Below, piece by piece: positions 25,050-34,933 of a stretch of 64,000 bases of DNA. Source of the DNA: Canna indica (Eukaryota; Streptophyta; Magnoliopsida; Zingiberales; Cannaceae); the NCBI GenBank assembly GCA_034359265.1, contig CP136890.1, positions 96,869,501-96,933,500 of the forward strand, in the 5' to 3' direction. The notes below the pieces were generated by a model. That model was not told where the DNA came from and searched no databases. It saw only the letters and a list, made by a program, of their open reading frames with translations. Both the position numbers and the translations under genes were made by a program. The first letter of the stretch is position 1. Every line of letters begins with the position of its first letter.

Positions 25050-25848
25050 ATAATATTCCGTCGGCGTCGGCTTGTGGTCCTTCGATTCTGGTCTCTCGCC
25101 AGCGGCCTACCTGTGCGACGTGAGGCGGGCCTAAGCCGTGAGCGTGGGCGTCCCACCTCACGTGCGCCGCGTGTGGCCAAGGTCGTGGATCCGAGTTTGG
25201 AGGAGTGTGAGTTCACTCCTTCGGATTCCCGCGCGATGTCTCGGATCCCTCCGGTTCCCAATGTGGCTCGTAGGCAGGATTCGAATCGTGCGAGTAATAA
25301 CGCTGGTGTTAATGCTTCTTTTGGTGTGCTGCCAAGTGGAGATACCGCGAATCCTTTGGGGTCGAATCTTACCGAGTACCATGCCTTAGGTCAATCTAGT
25401 GCTCCTCGTGCACCTCGGGCCGCCCAAAGGTCGGTTGTTTGGGTCCCGAGATCTCCGCATGCGAGGCGCGTGCCGCTGACACCTCCGTTGGCTCGGTCCA
25501 ATCGGGTTATGAAATCTATCGCATCAAATTCTATTGATGAGCTGCCTCGGGCTTCCATTTCATTTAACCATAACCCTTAACTACTCCCATCCCATTGCAT
25601 TCGCTTTCCCAAAATGTTTCAGCGGTCCCCCATCCCTTCCCCTCTTCGCTCCCCTCCTCTTCCCATACGCCTCCTTCTCGATCATTTGAGCAACTAGCTC
25701 AAGAGCTTCAATATGTCTTCCCTTCTTCCATTCCCCCTGGGCCGTCGGATAAGCCAGTTGGCCGTCCCCCACGTAAGCCCCGTCGGAATTTGAAGGCGTC
25801 GACATCTCCATCGCCGGATGTTCCTAAGATCCCTAAGCGTCCGAGCTA
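25050..25848 (+). pseudogene. LINE 2 ORF1 remnant
   Basis: A GC-rich open stretch reads through an Arg/Ser/Pro-rich protein (for example ESRAMSRIPPVPNVARR-like spacing in one frame) to a stop at 25578-25580, then continues in another frame rich in Pro/Ser to the TAA near 25849. By position, directly before the endonuclease, it is the C-terminal half of a LINE gag-like ORF1; the DUF4283 and zinc knuckle are absent. Family assignment rests mainly on context. Confidence 0.55.
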
Positions 25849-25929
25849 AGGGAGGCTGACGATGGCTTCTCCTTCCCTCCATATGCCGCTAATCAGGCTT
25901 CTGATCCGAACCCCCTTGCTATTGTTCCC

Positions 25930-26764
25930 CAATTATTGTTCTTTCTTGGAACGCTCGTGGTGCTATGCGCCGACAGGTAAGGGATCAGTTGTTGCATTTT
26001 ATTAGAATCTCATCTGTTCATTTGATGGCTATTCGGGAAACTCATCTGGATGTTGCTCGTGCTAATCGATTGATTTCTTCTTTCGGTGTGGTATTGCCCA
26101 AGCTTCCCTTGGGGCCTCGGGAGGTTTGTTGGTGGCCTGGAATTCTATGTTTATTCGGGCTCAGGTCCTCTCTGTATCCCCTCAATGCATCTCCTTAGTT
26201 GTTCAATTTGAGAATAGCGAGCCTTTTCTATTTTCAAATGTTTATGCTAGCACTAATCCGGCTCTTAGACTCGAGTTCTTTCGAAATTTTTTGTCTTTCG
26301 ATTGTTCGACTTTCCCCTCGATTTTTGTGGGCGACTTTAATTGCATACTTAGTGAAAATGAGAAAAAACATGGTACACAATTTCGGCTTTCTCGTCCAGT
26401 GTTGGCTTTTCGTGAATTTGTGCATGATCTGGGTTTAATTGATATTGGTTTTTCCAGCTGCCCTTTTACATGGTGTAATAATCGCTAGGGCCTTAATCGA
26501 ATTCAAATTCGGCTTGATCGTATTTTTTGTAATGCTGTTTGGATCCATTATTTTGATGATGCTTCTGTCAAGCATCTAAATAGAGGCATATCCGATCACT
26601 GCCCCATTCTACTTAGCTTCTCTGATGTTGTTCGCAAGTGTAAATTATTTCGTTTTCAAAATTTCTGAGTTGAGTACCCAAAATCTGCGGATGTGGTGCT
26701 TGGAGCATGGAATGAGGTTTCCCCTTTCCTTGCTCCTCACAATAAGTTTGCTACTACTTTAAAG
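25930..26764 (+). pseudogene. LINE 2 ORF2, endonuclease block
   Basis: Reads IIVLSWNARGAMRRQ (endonuclease start), ETHLDVARANRL, LLVAWNS, then FVGDFNCIL (about 26326), GFSSCPFTWCNNR followed by a TAG, RLDRIF, and GISDHCPILLSF (about 26590). GDFN and SDHCP are the conserved apurinic-endonuclease-like motifs. Stops and frameshifts occur at about 26197, 26488 and 26669. The block ends where the LTR element inserted, after codon K of TTLK. Confidence 0.82.
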
Positions 26765-26857
26765 TGTTGGCTTAGGGTTTTCAATCTTGGTCTTAATCTC
26801 GGTTTTGATTATAATAAACATGGAACTAATGGTTTATTGACACTACTAGAAACTTGG

Positions 26858-27225
26858 TCATCAGCAACGGCTGATGCCGTTGCTGAGCCGTTGCTGAAGA
26901 GCATCAGCAACGGCCGAGCCGTTGCAACAGAGCCGTGACAGAAACTCGCGTTGCTGATGACTTAGCAACGGATCAGCAACGGCCGTGACTTAGCAAGGGA
27001 TCAGCAACGGCCGCTCGGGCCGTCGCTAAAAACATTATCAGCGACGGTTTTGCCACAGACCCGGAGCCGTTGCTGATAACATCAATAGCAACGGCCACGA
27101 GTCCGTAGCAACGCCGTTAGAAAAACCCCGTCGCTAAGCCGTTGCTGTAGGTCATCAGCAACGACTTTCGATACACTTTTAGCAACGGCTTTCCCACGGA
27201 TGGCCGTGGGAAAGCCGTTGCTGAT
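26858..27225. repeat. Left subterminal repeat array of CACTA element 1
   Basis: Over fifteen copies of the word CAGCAACGGC or its complement GCCGTTGCTG, direct and inverted. By analogy with En/Spm, whose TNPA binds a repeated 12-bp subterminal motif, this word is the likely transposase-complex binding site. Confidence 0.85.
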
Positions 27226-27505
27226 GATGTGAACCTGGGGACAGAAACATTTAAAATTTGTAATTTTCATTGATACATTGATACATTATCTGATACATAA
27301 CTCACACACCCATACTCTCATACACACATTCATTCACATCACAAACACACCAAGATATACATCAAAACAATTATATTTATATTGATAATTATCCACGATA
27401 GTATAAAAACAATTCAAATGCAAAATTGAAGTATCAATATCCAAACAAATTAAGTTAAACAAATTCAATATCTCAGTAACAAGTTTAATATCCAAACAAA
27501 AAATC

Positions 27506-29024
27506 TCACGATGACGATGGAGGATGGTCTGGATCATATGGCGGGGTCTGGAGTGCTTGAGTGTACACCGGCGTGGACTGACTCGAGGACGATGGATTAG
27601 ATGATGCCGAAGAGATGCCTGCTGCGGGATGACCTGACATGTTGCGTAGCATAGCATGCATCTCCTCCATCATCTGACTCTGACGCGCGACCGTCTCCTC
27701 TAGAGTCCTTATTCTGCTACTATGATCATAACTGGATCTAGAGGTGGACGGCCGCTCACCAGCGACCGGAGGGGTCGGTGCCCCAAGTGGCCCTAGCACG
27801 GCTCGCGCATGACCACTATCTGCGAAGCCATATACGCGGCCATGGTCCCAGCCACCTGCGGCCTCGACCCACGATGCTGCGTCAAAGTCCTCGGGGGTAC
27901 CCCCGCGCTGCACCACCCTCTGGCTGTACGTCTCCTACTCGAGTTTGATTTTTTGTTTAATATTTATCATAAAACTTAAATTATAAATATATAATGAATA
28001 ATTTAAACAAATATATAATTACCACAATGTATGCAGCGCGGTTGTCGATGTACTCCCCCGTCCCATGTGCTCGACGGTGAGTCCGCTCAAACACCGCCAT
28101 CGGGGAGGGTCGCTGGACAGTCCCGTCATCCGACACCGTCGTCTACATTTACAAAACAAATAGATTAATTAGTACACATAATAACAAATAAAATATATAA
28201 TTAAACGATATACTTACCATACGGTTTGCGTGCACTGCAAATGCAACAGAGCCGCCGGTGTGACGCGCTGCTCCCCCCGACATGCGATTTCTAGCCGCAT
28301 TCTGAGAAACCTCCTGCCATCGATCCGTCGACCATATCCCCACGAGCTGGTCCCATATATCCGGAGTAATCCAACTGGGGCCGTATCCCCGAGTCTCCGT
28401 GATGTTAGTGGTCCCAGCTCGGGCCATCGCTCGGGACCGAGCCTGCCCCAGCTGCCCGTTGTACCTTGCCCGGGAAATAGACTCCCAGGCAGCGTAAATG
28501 AAGGACCTCTGGTCCTCAGCCCATGTATAGCGAGCCTGCAAAATAATAATATCAGTACCAATTCTTAATATATCATCATGCATGTAAAAAAAAAAAATAC
28601 GTGCCTCAAACTCGCGCCATAACATGTCGACGTGCTCGCTAGGCACGTGAGACCACGTAGGCCATGCCCCGTGCATGTATCGTCGAATAGTAGAAGAAAT
28701 GCTCCTCGGCACTTCTTCTTGCTCGAACCTGCACAACAAAAATAAATTTTAATATTATATTATGATATAATGAATTTGTAATGATTCATAATTCATGATA
28801 TATTACCGCTCCCCAATCACGCTGATCAATCTACGTGACTCTGTGGCTGGTGGAGGCTGCCACCTGTTCGGCCCGCGTGGCCGCCTGCGTCTGGATGTAC
28901 TAGCCTCGGCAGTATCATCCTCATGAGGATCAGCAACAGGAGGATCAGCAGCATGAGTAAGTGCTGGAGTCTCACCGATCGGAGACTCCGAAGCTCTCCT
29001 GCGTCGATAACCACGACCAGACAT
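27506..29024 (-). CDS. TNPA-like CACTA protein (Transposase_24, Ptta/En/Spm type)
   Basis: Five exons on the minus strand: 29024-28807, 28728-28605, 28535-28218, 28142-28023 and 27934-27506, giving 402 aa with phases intact. The N-terminus is Arg-rich (MSGRGYRRRRASE), followed by a Trp-rich central region (AWPTWSHVPSEHVDMLW, ITPDIWDQLVGIWSTDRW), then a block typical of plant Transposase_24 proteins (MAVFERTHRRAHGTGEYID) and a Ser/Pro-rich tail with a short coiled coil. Such proteins bind the subterminal repeats and bring the ends together. Exon 2 must end GAG|GCACGT to keep frame, a GC-AG intron that is the same in element 2; without splicing the frame also stays open, so that intron is the least certain. 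Confidence 0.8.
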
Positions 29025-29101
29025 ATCTGTCGAACAGACATATAATCAGATTGTTGTATAAATAGTAGAGATATATTTAATAAAATATATATACTTTACA
29101 A

Positions 29102-32100
29102 TTATTCCTCATCATCTGAATAATAGTCTTCGAATTCTTCTTCTTCTTCCTCTTCGTCATCTTCTTCATCTCCAGCTTCCTCAATTTCATGATCGTCATC
29201 ATCAGCATATTCAACTTCTAATTGAATTGACGTTGTGTCTGCATCCTCGAGTATTGGAATAATACGATCCACAGCAGGAAGATCATCTTCTTGATAGAAA
29301 CCAGGAGGATCATTTTCTCCTACTATCGGATCAATTTTTCCTCTACCTTTTGTCTTACAAACTACACGCCAATCTGCTCTATCTTTATTTCGAGCCGGAT
29401 ACTTCGCGTAATATACTTGTTCGGCTTGTGATGCCAATATAAATGGCTCATTTGCTGCCAATTTCGATTTGTAATTAACCTCAACAAGTTTGTATTTTTG
29501 ATGAACTTTCATGCCCCTTTCTGTTGTATCGAACCAATGACATCTAAATAAGAACACTGATTTCAAGCCGAAGTAGTGCAACTCTATCACTTCTTCCACT
29601 AGTCCATAGAAATCCATATCACATTCAACATAGGTTGTCCCTTTCACGCAGACCCCAGCATTCATCGTCTTTTTTGTAGATGAATATTCAACCGTGTGAA
29701 ATTTATACCCGTTAACAAAATATCCGCTATAGCACGACACAAGTCGCGACGGTCCACTAACAAACTCAAATATTTTTTCATCTATTTCAGCTCTGTGATC
29801 TTTGCTGTAAGTCTGAATCCAAGAAGGGAAATCACGATTCCGTAATGTCTCCAATTCTTGATCGTTGTGAATAGAGTATTTTTGCACCATCTCAATGTCA
29901 AATATTTCAATGAATTGTTCAATCTCTGGACAATTGAGTAATACATACAAGTGTGCCAAATGATACTCTTCATCGCTTAAGTGTCGAGATGGACGAGAAC
30001 CAAAAGCACGACCAGAGTGACAAAATATATTTAAACGTCCATCTGAATGTCGAACACCCCCGTCGTCGTTACGTGGAAGACGATCAAATCTTGTCTGTAC
30101 TGTGGATTCAAAGTAAAATGAGCAGAATGTTGAAATTTCTTGGATGATATACGATTCAGATATTGATCCTTCAACAGCTGCGGTGTTCTTTACTTTTTTC
30201 TTCAGACGATTCATGTATCTTTCAAATAAGTACATCCAACGATATTGAACGGGGCCACCAACTCGTGCCTCGTATGCCAAGTGTATCGGTAGATGCTCCA
30301 TCGAGTCAAAAAATGCAGGAGGGAAAAACTGCTCCAACTTGCATATGATTTCAACAATATTATTTTCAAGTGTTGACATATCTTCGACTCGAAGGACATT
30401 TGCACAGATGCTTCTAAAAAACATACTTAATTCAGTCAACGGACCCCAAATATTATCAGGTAGAAGATCTTGAAATGCGATCGGAAGTAATCTCTGCATG
30501 AATACATGACAATCATGGCTCTTCATCCCTGATATTTTGCAATCATCGACGTTCACACATCGAGATAAGTTTGAAGCATATCCATCGGGTAATCTGAGTT
30601 CTTTTACCCATTGACAAACATCTTTGATCTGTTGTTTATTTAACACATATAGGGCCTTCGGTTTCAGATATCGTCCATTGACCTCTTGTAACTCCAACTC
30701 TGGTCTTTTACAAAGTATTTTCAGATCATGTCGGGCTTTGACATTATCTTTAGTTTTTCCAGAAATATCCATCACAGTGTTGAAAATATTATCAAACACA
30801 TTTTTTTCAATGTGCATGACATCTAAATTATGTCGAATCAATAATGAACTCCAATAGGGCAATTCCCAAAAGATACTTTTTTTCACCCAGTTGTGTGTTT
30901 GGCCAAAACCTGACACTCTTTCATTGCGACCGAATACAATATCTGGAAGTGCTGAAACACGTGCTAACATTTGTTCACCAGACAACATCGGTGGTGGCCC
31001 ATCTCTTTCGACTCTGCCCTTAGTAAATTTATTACGATTCCTTCGATACTGGTGATGAACCGGTAGGAATCGACGATGACAATCAAAGAATGAGATTTTT
31101 CGTCCGTTCTGAAGACTGATTGATTTAGAGTGTTCCATACAATACGGGCAAGAGAGTCGGCCGTGAGTGCTCCAACCCGACAACATATCGTACGCCGGGA
31201 AATCATTGATTGTCCACAAGACCGCGGCCTTTAAATTAAAGTTTTGCTTCCGATGACAATCATAAGTGACAGCTCCCTCAGTCCACAATGTTTTCAATTC
31301 ATCTATCAAGGGTCTGAGAAATATGTCAATTTCTTTTCGCGGACCCTTAGGACCCGGAATAATCATCGAAAGATAAATAAATTCATCTTTCATGCACATT
31401 GACGGTGGCAAATTATAAACTGTCAGCAGCACTGGCCAAACTGAATAAGGAGTTGCAGAATGTCCAAACGGATTAAAACCATCTGTGCACAATCCCAATC
31501 TGATATTTCTAGTATCCATAGCAAATGAAGGATAACATGTATCCAAATGTTTCCATGCTTCACTGTCAGATGGATGAGTCATTACTGTATCATCACGACT
31601 TCTTGCATGCCAACTCATGTAGGGGGCTGTCTTTTCCGACATGAATAATCTTTGAAGTCTCGGTGTTAGTGGAAAATACCGAAGCACCTTAAACGGGATA
31701 TTTTTCTGTCGGACCGATTTCTTCTCCTTGTAACGAGGGTGCTGACATACAGGGCATTTATCCAACTGCACATTTTCTTTATAATATAAAATGCAGTTAT
31801 TTTGGCACGCGTGTATTTTTTCGTACCCAAGCCCAAATTTTCTCATTAGCTTTTTAGTCTTATAAAAAGTAGGCTCAAACTTGTTATCAGTAGGCAGCAT
31901 TCCATTAATCAATCCAGCAATCCGATCATACGCAACTCCGCTGATATTACAATCGGCCTTGATGTTTAAGAGCTGTGTCATTGCTGAAAACCTAGTGTAT
32001 TTAGAACAATTCTCATACAAAGGTTCATCGGCAGCTTTCAACATCTCGTAAAATTCTGCAGCTTCTTTATTCGGTAATTCAATCTCTACCGCAGCCCCTA

Positions 32101-32563
32101 CTTCTGTGATATCAACCGCTGTAGTATCTGGTGGGACTGATGTCTGAAGAACTGGCCGATCAACATTATCATTCAGGCGGAATTGACCCCCAAGACTATC
32201 AAGTATCATAGTTCTATAGGGATTATATTGACCGGATGAAGAAGCACCAGCAGAGGAAGATTCACCATATGTCTGAAGGACAGAATTGCTCGACGTCCCG
32301 ACTTCGCGTGACTCCCCGTGACAAGTCCATAGAAAATATCTTGGTGCAAATCCTTTGGTATATAGATGCAGAGTGACAGTCTCCCGATCCAAAAATCGTC
32401 CATTCGAACAAATGCGGCACGGACATCGGATTTGATCACCCATGCTAACGAAATTCCGATTCGAATAGGCGAAATTTAGGAAGTACGTTACGCCTAATCG
32501 AAACTCATTCGTTAAAGCTCCACGATCAAGACGTCGGTACATCCAACTTCGATCAGCCGACAT
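29102..32563 (-). CDS. TNPD/TNP2-like CACTA transposase
   Basis: A single open frame of 1153 aa from ATG at 32563. An upstream in-frame TTG is not a credible start. Domains in order (numbered from this Met): transposase-associated domain about 3-83 with C-x-C-x2-C (CPCRIC); zinc-ribbon-like CPVCQHPRY near 270; Transposase_21 catalytic core about 345-555 with LGLCTDGFNPFG (D361), the IPGPKGPRKEIDIFLRPL block, TINDFPAY (D454) and a CPYC pair; NLDVMHIEKN near 579-588; DUF4218 about 660-775; DUF4216 about 950-1020; acidic Glu/Asp tail to the end. It is the nuclear enzyme that cuts and joins CACTA ends. Length fits intact family members and no stop or frameshift is present. The start lies about 70 bp inside the palindrome at 32637-32827. 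Confidence 0.93.
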   Translation of the reverse strand: MSADRSWMYRRLDRGALTNEFRLGVTYFLNFAYSNRNFVSMGDQIRCPCRICSNGRFLDRETVTLHLYTKGFAPRYFLWTCHGESREVGTSSNSVLQTYGESSSAGASSSGQYNPYRTMILDSLGGQFRLNDNVDRPVLQTSVPPDTTAVDITEVGAAVEIELPNKEAAEFYEMLKAADEPLYENCSKYTRFSAMTQLLNIKADCNISGVAYDRIAGLINGMLPTDNKFEPTFYKTKKLMRKFGLGYEKIHACQNNCILYYKENVQLDKCPVCQHPRYKEKKSVRQKNIPFKVLRYFPLTPRLQRLFMSEKTAPYMSWHARSRDDTVMTHPSDSEAWKHLDTCYPSFAMDTRNIRLGLCTDGFNPFGHSATPYSVWPVLLTVYNLPPSMCMKDEFIYLSMIIPGPKGPRKEIDIFLRPLIDELKTLWTEGAVTYDCHRKQNFNLKAAVLWTINDFPAYDMLSGWSTHGRLSCPYCMEHSKSISLQNGRKISFFDCHRRFLPVHHQYRRNRNKFTKGRVERDGPPPMLSGEQMLARVSALPDIVFGRNERVSGFGQTHNWVKKSIFWELPYWSSLLIRHNLDVMHIEKNVFDNIFNTVMDISGKTKDNVKARHDLKILCKRPELELQEVNGRYLKPKALYVLNKQQIKDVCQWVKELRLPDGYASNLSRCVNVDDCKISGMKSHDCHVFMQRLLPIAFQDLLPDNIWGPLTELSMFFRSICANVLRVEDMSTLENNIVEIICKLEQFFPPAFFDSMEHLPIHLAYEARVGGPVQYRWMYLFERYMNRLKKKVKNTAAVEGSISESYIIQEISTFCSFYFESTVQTRFDRLPRNDDGGVRHSDGRLNIFCHSGRAFGSRPSRHLSDEEYHLAHLYVLLNCPEIEQFIEIFDIEMVQKYSIHNDQELETLRNRDFPSWIQTYSKDHRAEIDEKIFEFVSGPSRLVSCYSGYFVNGYKFHTVEYSSTKKTMNAGVCVKGTTYVECDMDFYGLVEEVIELHYFGLKSVFLFRCHWFDTTERGMKVHQKYKLVEVNYKSKLAANEPFILASQAEQVYYAKYPARNKDRADWRVVCKTKGRGKIDPIVGENDPPGFYQEDDLPAVDRIIPILEDADTTSIQLEVEYADDDDHEIEEAGDEEDDEEEEEEEFEDYYSDDEE

Positions 32564-32636
32564 GATTATGTCAATCAATGACAATTTCTTTGGTTAATGT
32601 CTTTAGGTGAGATTGTCCTATTCCATTCGGGATTTA

Positions 32637-32827
32637 TGTTATTCGTACTGCACTTACGTTTTTATTTTAACTGTTAACTAATTATTCTAAATTTTGACAG
32701 CATCTCCCTACAGTTCTCCGAATACGCATATCATCTGGGCGCGTATCGGAGAACAAGAGAGATGTTGCCGAAATTTAGAATAATTAGTTAACAGTTAAAA
32801 TAAAAACGTAAGTGCAGTACAAATAAC
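32637..32827. repeat. ~190-bp near-perfect palindrome upstream of the element 1 transposase
   Basis: The arm from GTTATTCGTACTGCACTTAC reads through TTTTAACTGTTAACTAATTA to TTCTCCGAATACGC. It is then mirrored after a loop of about a dozen bases by GCGTATCGGAGAAC… back to GTAAGTGCAGTACAAATAAC. The arms are about 88 bp with few mismatches, concentrated near the loop. The same structure occupies the same place in elements 2 and 3. If transcribed it would fold into a long hairpin. Confidence 0.92.
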
Positions 32828-33034
32828 TATATTCCCAAATTGTCCAATCAGGGACAATTCAAGAATTGTACGTCGTATAAAAGATCATCTACTTCTTTTA
32901 CACGAACATACAATCCCCGAACGGATCTAAGGTTTTGCTAAATCATATCCGATTCGTCGATGCGTACGTGAAACATATCAACTCGTCGGATGGATGATTA
33001 TTTTCTAAATGTTTCGAGATAGTTCGAGTCCATA

Positions 33035-33215
33035 TTGGACGATTTCGGCGCGCGTCCGAAGTGGACGATTCCGGCGCGAGTCCGAAGTGGACGATTCCGG
33101 CGCGAGTCCGAATTGGACGATTCCGGCGCACGTCCGAAGTGGACGATTCCGGCGCGAGTCCGAATTGGACGATTCTGGCACGCGTCCGAAGTGGACGATT
33201 CCGGCGCGCGTCCAA
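33035..33215. repeat. 26-bp tandem repeat array in element 1
   Basis: About seven copies of a unit reading GTGGACGATTCCGGCGCGAG plus TCCGAA, with variation at one or two positions (AATTGG/AAGTGG, CGAG/CGCG). It lies between the GC-rich leader and the palindrome, in the presumed 5' intron of the transposase gene. Open frames on both strands here are artefacts of the 26-bp periodicity. Confidence 0.9.
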
Positions 33216-33503
33216 AATTAATCTAAACCCTAATAATTAATCTAACAAATTAAACAATTAATCTAAACAATTAATTAACAATTATTAAATAATTAATTAA
33301 CAATTATAAAATAATATAAACTATCCGACCGAGGGTGGACTCCGGCGCCGGCGTACAGTGGCCGGACACACTGTCCGACCACTGCAGAAGGTCCGGCGGC
33401 GGCCATCGGCCGACCGCCGCCGGCCGAAACCCTAGAAATAGGGTTTCGGTCGGGTGATTTCCGCCGGCCGCAGGGAAGAGACGGCAGCAGGGAAGAGACT
33501 TAC

Positions 33504-33657
33504 CTGAAAAGGTCGGCAGCAGCGGTCGGCGTCGTCGGCGTCGTCGGCGTCGGCAGCAGCGGCAGCGGCGGCGAGTGGCGTCGGCAGGAGCGGCGGCGGC
33601 AGCAGCGAGCAGCGGGAGGAAGAAGAGTCGGGCGCGAGAGCGTGCCCTATATAAACT
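33504..33657 (-). promoter_or_regulatory. TATA box, GC-rich leader exon and 5' splice donor of the element 1 transposase
   Basis: On the minus strand a TTTATATAGGGC box (33656-33645) is followed by a Ser/Arg/Ala-coding GC-rich leader and a near-consensus donor TTTTCAG|GTAAGT (exon end 33504). TATA, leader and donor are conserved in elements 2 (TATA 38289-38298, donor after 38391) and 3 (TATA near 56629-56638, TTTCAG|GTAATC near 56513). This suggests a spliced leader with the palindrome and 26-bp array in the intron. The acceptor is not identified. Confidence 0.5.
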
Positions 33658-33945
33658 TATCAGCAACGGCTCACTCGCCCGTTAGAACGCCGTTGCTGAT
33701 AAGTTATTATCAGCAACGGCTCACTTATCCGTTAGTACGCCGTTGCTGAATAGTAAAACATAAGCAACGGCTCGCCATTCCGTCCGAAAGCCGTTGCTGA
33801 TAATTAAAATAATCAGCAACGGCTCTGTTTTCCGTTAGTACGCCGTTGCAGATATAGATATCTGCAACGGCTCGGGCGGCCGTAAGAAAGCCGTTGCAAA
33901 TAGCAACGGCTTGAGCGGCCGTTGCTGATAGCCGTTGCTGAAGAC
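33657..33945. repeat. Right subterminal repeat array of CACTA element 1
   Basis: Copies of CAGCAACGGCT and CCGTTGCTGA alternate at 25-40 bp spacing, forming nested potential hairpins. The array lies immediately upstream of the transposase TATA box, so protein binding here could also regulate transcription. Confidence 0.85.
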
Positions 33946-34794
33946 CAAGTTTCTAGTAGTGTGAGAAATCTTTCAGGTTCCATATCGGTTAGCCCTCGAC
34001 GTCCCCGATCAAAAAAATTGAAGAAATCGAAGAAATCGGCAAGGACGCTCGTTGGCGCTCGAATTCGTTGGGAAGTTAAAGTTTGGGTATATGGTGTCTA
34101 GTTTATTATGTAATCCTCATGGTGATGCATAGGAATCCTAAAATCAAACCCGAACCTCTTAAATATGAAAACCCGAAAATTGCCCTAAAACTCACTAAGC
34201 CTAGGGAGCTCCTTGGAGGGCTATATGACCAAGATAGTTTGTTGTCATAAAAAATGGCGGTAATTATTCCTTGGGTTAAAACTAGATAACGAGATATTTT
34301 TAAAAAAAAATTGGAAGCATTTAGCCTACCCTTATTTGACCCGAAAAATTAGAAAAGTTTCGTTTTCAAAAAATTTGTACTAGACCCCAAAAAGTAGATT
34401 TTGATTCTTATGAATTTTGATTTTTGAGATATTTTTATTGAATCCAAATGGAGGATAATCCTTATATAATATTTATATTTTAAAGTTATTAACTTAAAGC
34501 TAATAAATGTTATATAAGTAGATTTAGCGAAGACGGAATCAGAAAACGAACAAACAAAGCCAAACTGCCCAGTCCAGTCTAGGTTCAGTCGATCGAAAGC
34601 TGCCAAAAATTGGCAGTAGACAATTCGATCGATCGAAGTGTGCTAAAAATTGACAGTAAGGTCTTCGGTCGATCGGATTACAAAGAAAAAGAATCACGAC
34701 TGCAGCTCATGCGTCGGTCAACCAGACTGCGTAACGTTGAATTTGCGACTCGTTCGATCGACCCGTCGGTCGAACGAACAGAGTGTTTAAGGCC

Positions 34795-34862
34795 GCGGTC
34801 GATCGGGCGGTCGATCGGTCGATCGGGCGGTCGATCGGTCGGTCGATCGACGATCGACCGGC
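34795..34862. repeat. GATCGGxx short-repeat cluster in the LTR
   Basis: Repeated GGTCGATCGG and GGGCGGTCGATC words, partly palindromic, within the U3-like part of the LTR. They create spurious Arg/Ser open frames on both strands. Confidence 0.8.
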
Positions 34863-34924
34863 AAGCGTCCGAACGAGTGTAACGGTAAGTTTTTATCCCG
34901 TTGAGCTGTCGTTTCTTTGAGAGG

Positions 34925-34933
34925 TTATAAATA
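34925..34933 (+). promoter_or_regulatory. TATA box of the LTR promoter
   Basis: TTATAAATA followed by TCCCTCATC, in the position expected for the U3/R promoter of a SIRE-like LTR. Assigned from motif and context. Confidence 0.5.

Larger units (their letters stand above)
26841..33961 (-). mobile_element. CACTA transposon element 1 (7121 bp), potentially autonomous
   Basis: Perfect terminal repeats CACTACTAGAAA / TTTCTAGTAGTG with TGA on both sides (26838-26840 and 33962-33964) as the 3-bp target duplication. Both ends carry dense AGCAACGGC/GCCGTTGCT subterminal repeats. On the minus strand it encodes, in order from the right end, a GC-rich leader exon, a TNPD-like transposase (32563-29102) and a TNPA-like protein (29024-27506). 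Both genes lack visible disabling mutations. It sits inside the LTR that sits inside LINE 2, so it is one of the youngest insertions here. Confidence 0.95.

Noticed and set aside
29102..32584. Longer transposase start at 32584 (and the equivalent at 39313 and 55654)
   Set aside because: The first codon there is TTG. The first in-frame ATG is 21 bases downstream (32563, 39334, 55633), a more credible eukaryotic start.
32943..33226. Repetitive frames on both strands (RSGRFRRES-like and RAGIVQFGLAPES-like)
   Set aside because: Artefacts of the 26-bp tandem array in CACTA elements; no start context or conservation.
33304..33666. 120-aa Ala/Arg/Pro frame
   Set aside because: Coincides with the GC-rich leader, which has a conserved splice donor in the middle of the frame; not conserved in frame between elements.
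34610..34882. 90-aa frame rich in Arg, Ser and Gly
   Set aside because: Created by GATCGGxx repeats within the LTR.
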